A model generated the notes under the pieces. It worked only from the letters and a program-made list of their open reading frames with translations, did not search any database and was not told the origin of the DNA. 36,036 bases of DNA from NCBI GenBank assembly GCA_032250585.1, contig JAVVFH010000006.1, forward strand, positions 1-36,036, given 5' to 3'. A program made the position numbers and the translations under genes. The first letter of the stretch is position 1; every line of letters starts with the position of its first letter. The DNA comes from JAVVFH01 sp032250585 (GTDB taxonomy: Bacteria > Pseudomonadota > Gammaproteobacteria > Xanthomonadales > SZUA-36). Shown one piece after another: positions 24,702 to 33,749 of this stretch.

Positions 24702-27320
24702 ATGGCCACCGAAGCACGCCACGTACAGAACTCACTGAAAGACGGTAAATGGATTCGCTCTACCTGCAAGATGTGCCTGCATTCCTGCGGCAGTCTGATC
24801 CATGTCACGGATGACGGCGTCATCAACAAGATCGAGGGCGACCCGACCAATCCGTCGAACAACGGCAAGCTTTGCCCGAAGGGCAACTCCGCGATCATGC
24901 GGCATTACGATCCCAAGCGCTTCAAGCAGCCGCTGCGACGCACCAATCCGGAGAAAGGTCCCAATGTCGATCCGATGTGGGAGCCGATCAGTTGGGACGA
25001 GGCGCTGGACCTGGTGGCCAGCGAATTGAAGAAAACCATCGAGGACGATCCGCGCAAAATCCTGCCCTCGCTGGAAGATTTCCAGAAGATGAACGTGTGG
25101 AACTGGCCGCTGGCTTTCGGCAACCAGAACAGTTTCCAGTCCGGCGGCACCATGTGCGGCGGCGCCTACCACCCGGTGAACGGCTACATACATTCATCCT
25201 TCGCGGTGGCCAACGACGCCAAACACTGCAATTACTGGGTCAACGACGGCACCGGCGACGGCTTTTCATCCCACCTGCACGCGGCCGCCCAGGCCAACTG
25301 GGTCGCCGATGCCCGTATCAAGCGCGGCATGCGCTGCGTCACCATTGAGCCCCGCCTGTCGATCTCAGCGGCCAAATCGGAAGAGTGGATCCCGATACGC
25401 CCGGCCACCGACCGCCATTTTGCGCTGGGGCTGTGCCACGTGATGGCGAACGAAAAGCGCTGCGACTACGAGTTTCTGCGCAAAGACACCAATGCACCCT
25501 ACCTGGTCGGGCCGGACGGCACCTTCATGCGCAACGAAGAAGGCACGATCTATGTCTGGGACAGCGAGTCGGCCAGTGCAAAATTGTGGAACGATCCGTC
25601 GCTCGGCGAATTGGCGCTGGAAGGCACCTATTCCCTGGACGGCAAGGAGTGCAAGCCGGCATTCCAGAAATTCCTCGATATCCTGGAGGAATGCACGCCC
25701 GAGAAAATGTCCGAAGTCACGACGGTGCCAGCAGAAACCATCATCCGCATCGCCCGGGAATTTTCGGAAGCCGCCCAGATTGGCGCGACTATCGAGATCG
25801 ATGGGCGCACGCTGCCACTGCGCCCGGCGGGCTACAACTACTACCGCGGCGCACAGGGGCACAAACACGGCTTCCAGACCAATCACGCCTTCAAGATGGT
25901 CAATTTCCTGGTCGGGAACATCGATGCGCCCGGCGGCCTGTGCGGCGTGACACTGGACGACCAGTGGATCGACAAGAGCCACATCATCCCGGGCGAAAAC
26001 GGCATGATCGAACCTCAGCCCCACCAACTGGGCCCCCTGCCGCCGTTCGCCTACCCGCCGACGACAGCGCATTTGCTGAATTACTTTCCGGTCGGCCTGC
26101 ACCCGCCGCACCTGAACATGCTGACCTTCGAGAATCCGGAAAAATACGGTCTCGACTTCAAGCCGGACGTGATGTTCGTGCTGCATTCGAATCCGCTGTG
26201 GGCCATGCAGGGTCCGCGGGAAAAATGGTTCGAGTTCATGAAATCCATGCGCTTTATTGCCGTGAGCGACATCATCCCCACCGAGACCACCGTCTGGGCG
26301 GATGTCATCTTGCCGTCGCACGATGCGCTGGAATCCTGGAACATGACCATGATCGAACCGCCACACACCGAGGGTATGTGCCTGCGCCAGCCGGCGGTCG
26401 AGCCTTTGTACGACACCAAGAGCGAAGAGGACATCATGACCGAGCTGTCCGAGCGCATGGGCATCCTCGACGCTTACAACGAAGTAATCAACATCGTCAG
26501 CGGCTTTCACCAGAAGCCGGAACTGCTGCTGCAGCCGGGGCGCAAGTACAGTGACAAGGAAATTGCCGAGCGCAAGGGCCTGCTGTGGAATGACAAGCCG
26601 CTCGACTGGTACATCGAGCACGGCCATTCGGTCACACCGCGGCGCACCGACAAGTGGTACCGGCCCTGGGAAGGCCTGCGCCTGCATTTTTACATCGAGG
26701 ACATGGTCACGCTGCCGCGCGAACTGCGGCAGAAAATGGAAGACGCCCAGGTGCCGTTCCGCGACGAGTGGGACTTCGACGACTACCAACCACTGCCGAC
26801 CACGGTTCTCGACCCGGTCCACAGCGAACCGCCCGAATACGACCTCTACGGGATTTTCTTCAAGGACATCCAGATCAACTTCGGCGAAAGCCTCAGCAAT
26901 CCCTGGATCAAGGACATCGTCTTCCGGGACCCGGTGCATATTGCGCTGATTCTCAATCCGAAGACAGCCGAAAAACAGGGGCTGAAAAGCGGCGACATCG
27001 TCCGGGCCGAATCGCCCCATGGCATGATCTTCGGCCGCATAGGCGTTTCCGAAGGCATGCACCCCGATACCCTGGGTGTTTCCAATTCGCTGTCACGCAT
27101 CAAGGTGCGGCATGAAGGTGTCCGCCATGCAGGCGGGCATTTCAACGATCTGCTGCCTTACGATTTGCATAACACGGACGCCGTAACGGGTCAGCCGGAA
27201 ACCGTGTGCAAGGTCAAGCTGACCAAACTGGACGACTGGCCGGAAGCCCTCAAACAGGGCAAATCGGTCTACGACCTGGTTGATGAACTGAAACGGCCTG
27301 GCAAGGCGGGGAGTCACTGA
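24702..27320 (+). CDS. Molybdopterin oxidoreductase, catalytic subunit (DMSO reductase superfamily)
   Basis: An 872-residue bis-pyranopterin Mo/W enzyme. The N-terminus binds a [4Fe-4S] cluster through Cys22, Cys25, Cys29 and Cys58 ('CKMCLHSCG' and 'KLCPKGN'), followed by the usual domains and the C-terminal molydopterin-dinucleotide-binding barrel ('PVHIALILNPKTAEKQGLKSGDIVRAESPHG'). Cys152 in 'GGTMCGGAYHP' is a candidate metal ligand. There is no twin-arginine signal, so the active site faces the cytoplasm. Length and subunit set resemble phenylacetyl-CoA:acceptor oxidoreductase (PadBCD) and related enzymes, but substrate cannot be fixed. GAGGA lies 10 nt before ATG 24702. It is translationally coupled to the Fe-S subunit (1-nt overlap). 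Confidence 0.88.
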   Translation: MATEARHVQNSLKDGKWIRSTCKMCLHSCGSLIHVTDDGVINKIEGDPTNPSNNGKLCPKGNSAIMRHYDPKRFKQPLRRTNPEKGPNVDPMWEPISWDEALDLVASELKKTIEDDPRKILPSLEDFQKMNVWNWPLAFGNQNSFQSGGTMCGGAYHPVNGYIHSSFAVANDAKHCNYWVNDGTGDGFSSHLHAAAQANWVADARIKRGMRCVTIEPRLSISAAKSEEWIPIRPATDRHFALGLCHVMANEKRCDYEFLRKDTNAPYLVGPDGTFMRNEEGTIYVWDSESASAKLWNDPSLGELALEGTYSLDGKECKPAFQKFLDILEECTPEKMSEVTTVPAETIIRIAREFSEAAQIGATIEIDGRTLPLRPAGYNYYRGAQGHKHGFQTNHAFKMVNFLVGNIDAPGGLCGVTLDDQWIDKSHIIPGENGMIEPQPHQLGPLPPFAYPPTTAHLLNYFPVGLHPPHLNMLTFENPEKYGLDFKPDVMFVLHSNPLWAMQGPREKWFEFMKSMRFIAVSDIIPTETTVWADVILPSHDALESWNMTMIEPPHTEGMCLRQPAVEPLYDTKSEEDIMTELSERMGILDAYNEVINIVSGFHQKPELLLQPGRKYSDKEIAERKGLLWNDKPLDWYIEHGHSVTPRRTDKWYRPWEGLRLHFYIEDMVTLPRELRQKMEDAQVPFRDEWDFDDYQPLPTTVLDPVHSEPPEYDLYGIFFKDIQINFGESLSNPWIKDIVFRDPVHIALILNPKTAEKQGLKSGDIVRAESPHGMIFGRIGVSEGMHPDTLGVSNSLSRIKVRHEGVRHAGGHFNDLLPYDLHNTDAVTGQPETVCKVKLTKLDDWPEALKQGKSVYDLVDELKRPGKAGSH

Positions 27321-27934
27321 TGGCAAGAATGGGAATGGTGTTCGACATCCGGAGGTGCATCGGCTGCAACGCCTGTGTCGTGGGCTGCAAGCAGGAAAAT
27401 TCACTGCCCGATGGCGTCTTTTTTACGCGCACCTTGAGCGAAGACTACGGCGTGTATCCAAACGCCGGGCGCGTCTACATCCCAACGCTGTGCAATCACT
27501 GCGAGGACGCCCCTTGCGAAAAGGTCTGCCCCAGCGGCGCCACCTATACCCGCGAAGACGGCATCGTCATGGTCGACGACAACAAGTGCATCGGCTGCAA
27601 CTCCTGCGCGGTGGCCTGCCCCTACGATCAACGCACGGCGCTCGGCAAGGATCTTTTCGAGAAGGGCCTGTTCGGCGAAGGCGAATTGACCGCATTCGAG
27701 GAACAGGGCTACACGCGCTTTACCCCGGGCACGGTGACGAAATGCGATTTCTGCAGCGAGCGGGTCGATGCCGGACTGGACCCGGCCTGCGTGGTCACCT
27801 GCCCGACCGATGCGCGTATCTTCGGCGATCTCGACGATCCGGAAAGCAAGCCCGCCAAACTGATCAAGGAACGCGGCGGCCGGCCACCCATGCCGGAAAA
27901 AAATACCAAACCCAAAGTCTATTACGTCACCTGA
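27320..27934 (+). CDS. Four-cluster ferredoxin-like electron-transfer subunit
   Basis: A 204-residue Fe-S protein of the DmsB/NrfC/PadC type. Four cysteine groups are visible: 'CIGCNACVVGCKQEN' (residues 14-28), 'CNHCEDAPCEKVCP', 'CIGCNSCAVACPYDQR' and 'CDFCSERVDAGLDPACVVTCP', enough for four [4Fe-4S] clusters. It passes electrons between the catalytic subunit and the membrane subunit. Its ATG overlaps the catalytic subunit's TGA by one base. No export signal, in line with the partner. Confidence 0.93.
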   Translation: MARMGMVFDIRRCIGCNACVVGCKQENSLPDGVFFTRTLSEDYGVYPNAGRVYIPTLCNHCEDAPCEKVCPSGATYTREDGIVMVDDNKCIGCNSCAVACPYDQRTALGKDLFEKGLFGEGELTAFEEQGYTRFTPGTVTKCDFCSERVDAGLDPACVVTCPTDARIFGDLDDPESKPAKLIKERGGRPPMPEKNTKPKVYYVT

Positions 27935-27982
27935 ACCCGCCGCGACACGGCCATCGAGTGACACCGCAGGAGAAGTAAACCC

Positions 27983-28900
27983 ATGGCAACGAGAGATTTC
28001 CCCATTGTCGGTGACAGTCTGGTACTGGGCTACCGGTTCCAGCGTCACTGGGACAATTCGATGGCAACCGCCTTTTTCTTTGGTGAACTCGGCGCCGGCC
28101 TGTTTCTGATCGGCGCCCTCTACGGCTCGCTGATCTCGATGATTTTCGGCGTTAGCATCACCGCCATTCTCAAGACCTATTTTCACATGGCCCACATGGG
28201 CGTGCCCGGGCGAGCCTGGCGGGCAATGATCCGGCCGGACAGGTCCTGGATCAGCCGCGGTTTCATCTCGATCGTCGTGTTTACCGGCGCAGCCTTGTTG
28301 AACATTCTCCTGAACGGTTTCGGGCTGGCCGAAACGCTGGGTGGCGGCGCCGTTGTGAGCGCCATCGCCTGGCTGATGAAAGTGCTTTCCATCATGGCGG
28401 CATTGTTCGTGATGACCTATCACGGTTTTGCGATTGCCGATTCGTCGTCCATTTCTTTCTGGAACACCGGGCTCATGCCGGTCTCCAGCGTGGCCTATTC
28501 GGCGCTGAGCGGCGTGGTGCTGGCGCTCAGCCTGGACCCGGCCGCAACGGCCGCCGGCACGTTTCTGCTGCCCTCGGCACACGGCGCCGCACTGATCCTG
28601 CTGGTGGTGACCACGATCGTGCTGCTGGCGATGATCAACGCCGCCAATCGCGGTTCGCCTGGTGCCAGAAAGTCCGTACGCCTGCTGCTGAAGGACGGGC
28701 CTTATGCTGCGTGGTTTTTTGGCATCGTCATGGCCGTCGGCCTCCTGCTGCCGTTTGTGCTGCTGGTGCTGTCTGAACCGAACCGCCTGGTCTATCTGGT
28801 CACCGCGGCCGCCATCCTTGCCGGCTATTTCTCGTTCCGCGTGCTGGTGTTCAAGATCGGTCTGTACGACCCGATCATCAGCTTCGCCCCGGAGACTTGA
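27983..28900 (+). CDS. DmsC/NrfD-like membrane subunit
   Basis: A 305-residue integral membrane protein with seven or eight hydrophobic helices. The first helix region 'FFFGELGAGLFLIGALYG' and the loop 'HMAHMGVPGRAWRAMIRPDRSWISRGF' fit the quinone-reactive anchor subunits DmsC/NrfD/PsrC. It should link the complex to the quinone pool. AGGAG precedes ATG 27983, 48 bp after the Fe-S gene. Its stop overlaps the TTG start of the first MBL gene by 4 nt, so the hydrolases belong to the same unit. Confidence 0.85.
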   Translation: MATRDFPIVGDSLVLGYRFQRHWDNSMATAFFFGELGAGLFLIGALYGSLISMIFGVSITAILKTYFHMAHMGVPGRAWRAMIRPDRSWISRGFISIVVFTGAALLNILLNGFGLAETLGGGAVVSAIAWLMKVLSIMAALFVMTYHGFAIADSSSISFWNTGLMPVSSVAYSALSGVVLALSLDPAATAAGTFLLPSAHGAALILLVVTTIVLLAMINAANRGSPGARKSVRLLLKDGPYAAWFFGIVMAVGLLLPFVLLVLSEPNRLVYLVTAAAILAGYFSFRVLVFKIGLYDPIISFAPET

Positions 28901-29832
28901 CAAAAAAACCAGACCATTCCCCGGCGGATGCGCCTTGTGAACACTGCGGCATCTTCAGCGTCCCCGGTTCCGACGCCATCCAGGGCGCCTGGCGTGACAT
29001 CACTTACAGTCCGGTCAGGGATCGAATCTGGACCGCCAGTGAAGGCATTTACCGCAGCGTGTTCGTGGAAGGGCGCCGTGGTATTTTGGCCTTCGACACC
29101 TTCAGCACCCCGGGCGGGGCACGCGCCTACCGCGGCGCCATGCAGCGGGTCTTCCCCCGCAAACCCGTCCACACGATCGTCTATTCCCACGACCACCTCG
29201 ATCACAGCGGTTACGCGGCCGACCTGGCGCCGGAAGCGGACATTGTCGCGCACGACCTCTGCAACCGGGTCATCGCAGGCAGAAAATCCGACGGCCAGAT
29301 ACCGGCCAATGAAGTCTGGTCCGGTGAGCGCCGCCATTACGACATCGACGGTATCGAGTTCGAACTGATCTATCCCGGCCCGACGCACGGTGACGGCAAC
29401 GTCGCTGCCTGGTTCCCCTCCTCCGGCCTGTTGTTCATGGTCGATACGGTCATCCCCGGAGTGGGCTACACTTTTTTTCCCGATTGGCATCTGAGCCCCT
29501 ATGTTCCCGCGATGCGACGGCTGCTGGAACTGGACTGGGACATCTTCGTACCGGGACATTTCTGGGTCACCGACCGCGCCGGTTTCATCGCAAACCTCGA
29601 TTATTACGACCGCATGGCCGAACATGCCCAGAAAGCCATCGCCGCGGGCTACGACCCGGATGAAAAAGCCGATATCACGGCCTACACGCGGGAACACCTG
29701 GCCCCCGAATTCGGCCACCTGTTCCGTTTCGATGAGTACGCGACGCTGAACCTGGCCCGCTACATGCATCACTACCTGACGGGTGGCTGGGGCATCGAGG
29801 GCAACATGAGCGCTCCGGACGAGCCGCTGTGA
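28897..29832 (+). CDS. MBL-fold metallo-hydrolase A, coupled to molybdoenzyme operon
   Basis: A 311-residue metallo-beta-lactamase-fold protein without signal peptide. The metal motif HDHLDH is at residues 98-103, followed by 'GPTHGDGNVAAW', 'FMVDTVIP' and 'FVPGHFWVTDRAG', the remaining ligand positions. The start is TTG 28897 overlapping the previous TGA; no better in-frame start is seen before the conserved core. An N-terminal Cys-x2-Cys (Cys14, Cys17) is absent from its paralogue at 29829. Possible roles include thioester, lactone or ester hydrolysis of the molybdoenzyme's product. Substrate unknown. Confidence 0.82.
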   Translation: MTKKPDHSPADAPCEHCGIFSVPGSDAIQGAWRDITYSPVRDRIWTASEGIYRSVFVEGRRGILAFDTFSTPGGARAYRGAMQRVFPRKPVHTIVYSHDHLDHSGYAADLAPEADIVAHDLCNRVIAGRKSDGQIPANEVWSGERRHYDIDGIEFELIYPGPTHGDGNVAAWFPSSGLLFMVDTVIPGVGYTFFPDWHLSPYVPAMRRLLELDWDIFVPGHFWVTDRAGFIANLDYYDRMAEHAQKAIAAGYDPDEKADITAYTREHLAPEFGHLFRFDEYATLNLARYMHHYLTGGWGIEGNMSAPDEPL

Positions 29833-30734
29833 ACAAATCCGGGCACAAGGGCATTTTCACGCTCGAGGGGATCGATGCCTACCTGGACCGCGAGGCCAGG
29901 CTGGAGACCACGCAACTCTCAGACCGCCTATGGACGGTCAGTGACGGCAAGTACCGCAGCCTGTTTCTGGAGGCGCAGCACTCGGTAATCGCCTTCGATA
30001 CCTTTGGCACGCCTGCCAAGGCGCGCGCTTATGCCGCCGAGATCGACCGCATCACCGGCAAGCCCATTAAAACCGTCATCTACACCCACGATCACCTGGA
30101 CCACGCGGGCTTTGCCGCGGATCTTGCGCCGGAAGCGGAAATCGTCGCCGACGAAATGACCCGCCAGGTCGTGGCGCTGCGCGGCGCCACTGGGCAGTCT
30201 CGGGTCTCGCGGCCGCTCAGCGGCCGCGAACACCGGTTCGAGTTCGACGGTGCGGAGTTTCTGCTGCTCAATCGCGGTCCGGTGCACGGCACGGGTCACC
30301 TTTCAGCCTGGTTCGAAGTGGAAAAACTGTTTTTCTCCAGCGACACCATCCTGCCCAACGCACGCTACGGATTGTTACCTGACACCCACCTGACGAACTT
30401 CGTCGGCATCATGAGAAGTTACCTGGACCTGGATTTCGAGCGCTTCGTCCCCGGCCGCTATGAGGTCACGGACCGCGCCGGCTTCGAAACCGGCTGCGAT
30501 TACATCGAGGCAATGCAGATTTCCTGCCAAAAAGCCTTCCTGGATTTCGTTCCGATCTGGGTGGAGGATGCCATGGCCGCTTACGTGCGCGATCAACTGG
30601 GTCCGCGCTTCGGCCATCTCGACGGCTTCGACACGCATTGCGGCCCGACCGGCATGCGCATCGTTCACCACTACCTGATGGGCGGCTGGGGGCTGGAAGA
30701 CAGCCCCGAGCCCGGCATCCTGCTCGCCGACTAA
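29829..30734 (+). CDS. MBL-fold metallo-hydrolase B, paralogue of A
   Basis: A 301-residue cytosolic MBL-fold protein closely related to the preceding one. HDHLDH is at residues 87-92; 'GPVHGTGHLSAWF', 'FFSSDTILP' and 'FVPGRYEVTDRAG' follow. The His of hydrolase A's 'FVPGHF' is Arg here, so the second metal site may differ. GTG 29829 overlaps the previous TGA by 4 nt (GTGA). Its stop codon at 30732-30734 overlaps the oppositely oriented stop of the large molybdenum hydroxylase gene. The A/B pair may act as a heteromer or on sequential substrates (inference). Confidence 0.82.
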   Translation: MNKSGHKGIFTLEGIDAYLDREARLETTQLSDRLWTVSDGKYRSLFLEAQHSVIAFDTFGTPAKARAYAAEIDRITGKPIKTVIYTHDHLDHAGFAADLAPEAEIVADEMTRQVVALRGATGQSRVSRPLSGREHRFEFDGAEFLLLNRGPVHGTGHLSAWFEVEKLFFSSDTILPNARYGLLPDTHLTNFVGIMRSYLDLDFERFVPGRYEVTDRAGFETGCDYIEAMQISCQKAFLDFVPIWVEDAMAAYVRDQLGPRFGHLDGFDTHCGPTGMRIVHHYLMGGWGLEDSPEPGILLAD

Positions 30735-33148
30735 CGCGACTCCAGGCTGACACCCTTTTTACGGTCGGCATCGTTCATGCGCTCGAACAGCTTGGGCGGC
30801 GAATGATGGGAGTCCGTGACGATGAAGCCGTCGGCGTAAAGGGCATCCTGCAAAGCGGCGGAGATGGTATGCAGTGGCCCGCCGCCGCCCTCACCCATGC
30901 CTTTCGCACCGTTGTAGCTGAAAGGTGACGGTGACTCGATATTGCCGTACTTCACGTCCGGCATGTTGACCGCCGTGATCGGACAGTAATCGCTGAAGGT
31001 GGAAGTCAGCAGATTGCCGCCTTCGTCGTAATCGAAGGTTTCCATCAGCGCCGCGCCCAACCCGTGACAGGTAGCGCCATGCACCTGCCCGTGCGCGATC
31101 TGCGGATTGATGACCGTGCCGCAGTCATCCACCGCAACGTAGTCCAGCACTTTCGGGTGGAAGGTTTCGCGATCGATTTCCACCACGGCAATGTGCAGCT
31201 GGGCCGCGTAGGTCAGGGTCAGGTTGCCGAATTTGCGCTTGGTATCGGGCACTTCGAAAGGCGGCCGGTAGGTATGACGCACGTTCAGGCTGACATCGGC
31301 CAGCGCATCGCCCAGGCCGGCGTTATTGCTGTTCACCAGGTTGCTCATGTACCAGTAATTCAGCGCCTTGTCCGTGCCCGGCACGCCGAGCTGCGGACCC
31401 TGTTCGCCGACACCGAATTCCAGTTCGTCTTCGGAAACCTGCAGCACATGAGACGCCAACTGGCGCATCTCTTTTTTCAGTTTCTGGCAGGCGCCGTAAA
31501 CGGCTGACAGACCGGTCACGGCAAACTGGCTGGCATAGGTCCCGGAATGCCCGGAGAACGTATTCCAGGTCGAATCGAAGCCGGTGCGCACGTGCACCAT
31601 GGACGGGTCGATGTTCAGCTCGTCGGCCACGACCTGCGACGTCGCGGTTTCATGTCCCTGGCCGGAAGGCCCGGTGCCCAGGGCGACCACGACCGAACCG
31701 TCAAAATCGAGACGAATGTTGCAGACCTCGGAGTTGCCGGAAAACGGCAGGTGCGGGTTCATGATCTGCGCCTGGCCGAAGTTGTTGGTGCCCGAATCAA
31801 GCGTCGTGCCGATGCCGATGCCGATCAGGCGCCCTTCCGCGCGCGCTTCGGCCTGCTTGCGCTTCCATTCGTCCCAGCCAAGCAACTGCTTGGCCGTTTC
31901 CAGCATTTTCGGGTAGTCACCCGAGTCATAGACACAGCCGTTGGGCGTCTCATATGGAAATTCACGGATGTAGTTCCGCAGCCGCATCTCATCGGCCGGA
32001 ATACCGAGCTCATGTCCGCAGATATCGATGACCCGCTCCATGAACCACAGGTGCTGCATTCGTGAATAGCCGCGATTGGGAATCGTCGGGCACTTGTTGG
32101 ACACGACCTGGCTGAAATCGATGCGCAGATTGCGCACTTTCAGCGTCGCCGCCAGCACCTGCGACCAGATCACGCAGCCGAGCGGCTCGTACCGCGGAAA
32201 CGCACCGCAGTCATCGATATGCCGCGAGCGGATCGCCGTGATCACGCCGTCCTGGTCGAGTGCGACCTCGGTATCCCGAAAAGTTCGCTCGTTGCCGTGC
32301 CCGGCCGACGCCAGGTGCTCGCTGCGCGTCTCCTGCCATTTCACCCGGGCTCCGCCGCTCTTCTTCGAAGCCAGCGCCGCCAGTGCGAAATAAGGGTAAT
32401 TGCCGATCTTGATGCCAAAGCTGCCGCCGACATCACGGGTGTAAACGCGGACACGCTCCACCGGCAGGCGCAGTCCGGGCGCGAGCAACTGCATCGCGAA
32501 GCCGACAAAGGAATTGTTGCAGCTGAGGTTCAGGTGATTTTGGCGGGTCCACTCCGCGACGCAGCCGTTGTTTTCCAGCGGCGTACTGGAGAAACGGTGG
32601 AAGTGCAGGCGATCGATCCTGACGACATGCGCCGCTTCCTCGAAGGCCTGGTCCACGTCGCCGTACTCGTAGACGTCGTTATAGGTGCGGTTGGTGCCGG
32701 CAACCTCGTGCAACACCACTTTGTCTTCCAGTGCCTGCTCCGTATCAACGACGGCGTCGAGCATGTCGTAATCGACCTCGATCAACTGGCCGGCATCCAT
32801 CGCCAGCGCAGGCGTGGCGGCCGCGACTGCCGCAACGGGCTGGCCCTGGTAAACGACCTTGTCCGTGGCCAGCGGTAAATCCACGATCTGGTCGCAGGGC
32901 GGCGGACCGAGCTGCATGTAGGGGTCGCAATTGGCCAGGATGTCGTCACCGGTCAGCACGCAGGCCACTCCGGGAAGCGCTTCGGCGGCCGAAGCATCCA
33001 CGCTGACGATGCGGGCATGCGCGTAGGGTGAGCGCAGGATGTAGAGGTGCAGCATTCCCGCATAATGTTCATCATCGGCGAACGAACCTTTGCCGCGAAT
33101 CAAGCGGTCATCCTCTTTACGCCGCAGGGATTTTCCTACCCAAGTCAT
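30731..33148 (-). CDS. Xanthine dehydrogenase/CO dehydrogenase-family large (Mo) subunit
   Basis: An 805-residue molybdenum-hydroxylase catalytic subunit: N-terminal a/b-hammerhead domain ('RGKGSFADDEHYAGMLHLYILRSPYAHARI') and C-terminal Mo-cofactor-binding domain with the catalytic Glu segment 'GAKGMGEGGGGPLH'. The loop that reads AYRCSFR in form I CO dehydrogenase and AYRGAGR in form II is PNRGYSR (357-363) here, so CO is unlikely to be the substrate; an aromatic, N-heterocyclic or aldehyde substrate is more plausible. AGAGGA lies 7 nt before ATG 33148. It is the last gene of the CoxM-S-G-L type operon. Confidence 0.88.
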   Translation of the reverse strand: MTWVGKSLRRKEDDRLIRGKGSFADDEHYAGMLHLYILRSPYAHARIVSVDASAAEALPGVACVLTGDDILANCDPYMQLGPPPCDQIVDLPLATDKVVYQGQPVAAVAAATPALAMDAGQLIEVDYDMLDAVVDTEQALEDKVVLHEVAGTNRTYNDVYEYGDVDQAFEEAAHVVRIDRLHFHRFSSTPLENNGCVAEWTRQNHLNLSCNNSFVGFAMQLLAPGLRLPVERVRVYTRDVGGSFGIKIGNYPYFALAALASKKSGGARVKWQETRSEHLASAGHGNERTFRDTEVALDQDGVITAIRSRHIDDCGAFPRYEPLGCVIWSQVLAATLKVRNLRIDFSQVVSNKCPTIPNRGYSRMQHLWFMERVIDICGHELGIPADEMRLRNYIREFPYETPNGCVYDSGDYPKMLETAKQLLGWDEWKRKQAEARAEGRLIGIGIGTTLDSGTNNFGQAQIMNPHLPFSGNSEVCNIRLDFDGSVVVALGTGPSGQGHETATSQVVADELNIDPSMVHVRTGFDSTWNTFSGHSGTYASQFAVTGLSAVYGACQKLKKEMRQLASHVLQVSEDELEFGVGEQGPQLGVPGTDKALNYWYMSNLVNSNNAGLGDALADVSLNVRHTYRPPFEVPDTKRKFGNLTLTYAAQLHIAVVEIDRETFHPKVLDYVAVDDCGTVINPQIAHGQVHGATCHGLGAALMETFDYDEGGNLLTSTFSDYCPITAVNMPDVKYGNIESPSPFSYNGAKGMGEGGGGPLHTISAALQDALYADGFIVTDSHHSPPKLFERMNDADRKKGVSLESR

Positions 33149-33212
33149 GTCTCTTTCCTCTGATTACTGGTGTGTCCGAAGCGCCGGAATCGGACCTGGC
33201 ATCCGACCTTTC

Positions 33213-33749
33213 CTAATTTCGTTTGAACAGCCCTTTGAACCAGGCGACGAGACGCGCGAAGAAACCAGGCTCCGGTGCCGGCTCTGCTTCGGGCTCTGCC
33301 ACCGCTCCGCCCAATTCAATTTGCAGCACACGAATCGTTTCGTTGATGTCGCGCTCGGCCACCGGCTTGACCAAGCCGCCCGCGAGCGAGACGAGTTTGC
33401 CGAACATCGCCACTTCACCCTGCCAATTCACTTTGGTGGTCTCCGGGTCGACTTCCTCGAGTTCAAATCCCGCCTTGAGGTTGAACACGCCGCCCATCAC
33501 CTTGCCCTTGCCTGAGTAACGCGCCCGTGTCGGCTCGATACACTCCTCCAGCGTGAGCACGACCTCACCGGTCCCGCGGACCTTGCCTACCCCGACTTTG
33601 ACCTTCACGACGGCTGATCCGTCGTCCCGAATTTCATGCGACACATAGGACGGCAGCATCGGTGCGAAACGATCGGTTTGTGAAAGCACGTCGAATACTT
33701 CGTCGCGTGCGGTGGCAACGGTGAAATCACCGGCGAACTCATGGCTCAT
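33213..33749 (-). CDS. CoxG-like SRPBCC protein
   Basis: A 178-residue member of the CO-dehydrogenase subunit G family (SRPBCC/START-like fold, 'FTVATARDEVFDVLSQTDRFAPMLP'). After the domain comes an Ala/Glu/Pro-rich linker (residues 148-161) and an amphipathic tail 'FFARLVAWFKGLFKRN' that could bind the membrane, as described for CoxG. CoxG-type proteins anchor or assist the molybdenum hydroxylase. ATG 33749 abuts the CoxS-like stop with no gap, so translation is probably coupled. Confidence 0.87.
   Translation of the reverse strand: MSHEFAGDFTVATARDEVFDVLSQTDRFAPMLPSYVSHEIRDDGSAVVKVKVGVGKVRGTGEVVLTLEECIEPTRARYSGKGKVMGGVFNLKAGFELEEVDPETTKVNWQGEVAMFGKLVSLAGGLVKPVAERDINETIRVLQIELGGAVAEPEAEPAPEPGFFARLVAWFKGLFKRN

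Noticed and set aside
25365..27062. 565-codon antisense frame in the molybdoenzyme gene
   Set aside because: Typical of GC-rich coding DNA; no motifs, and the sense strand is strongly conserved.
27401..28903. 500-codon antisense frame under the Fe-S and membrane subunits
   Set aside because: Low-complexity His/Gln/Arg-rich shadow of two convincing genes.
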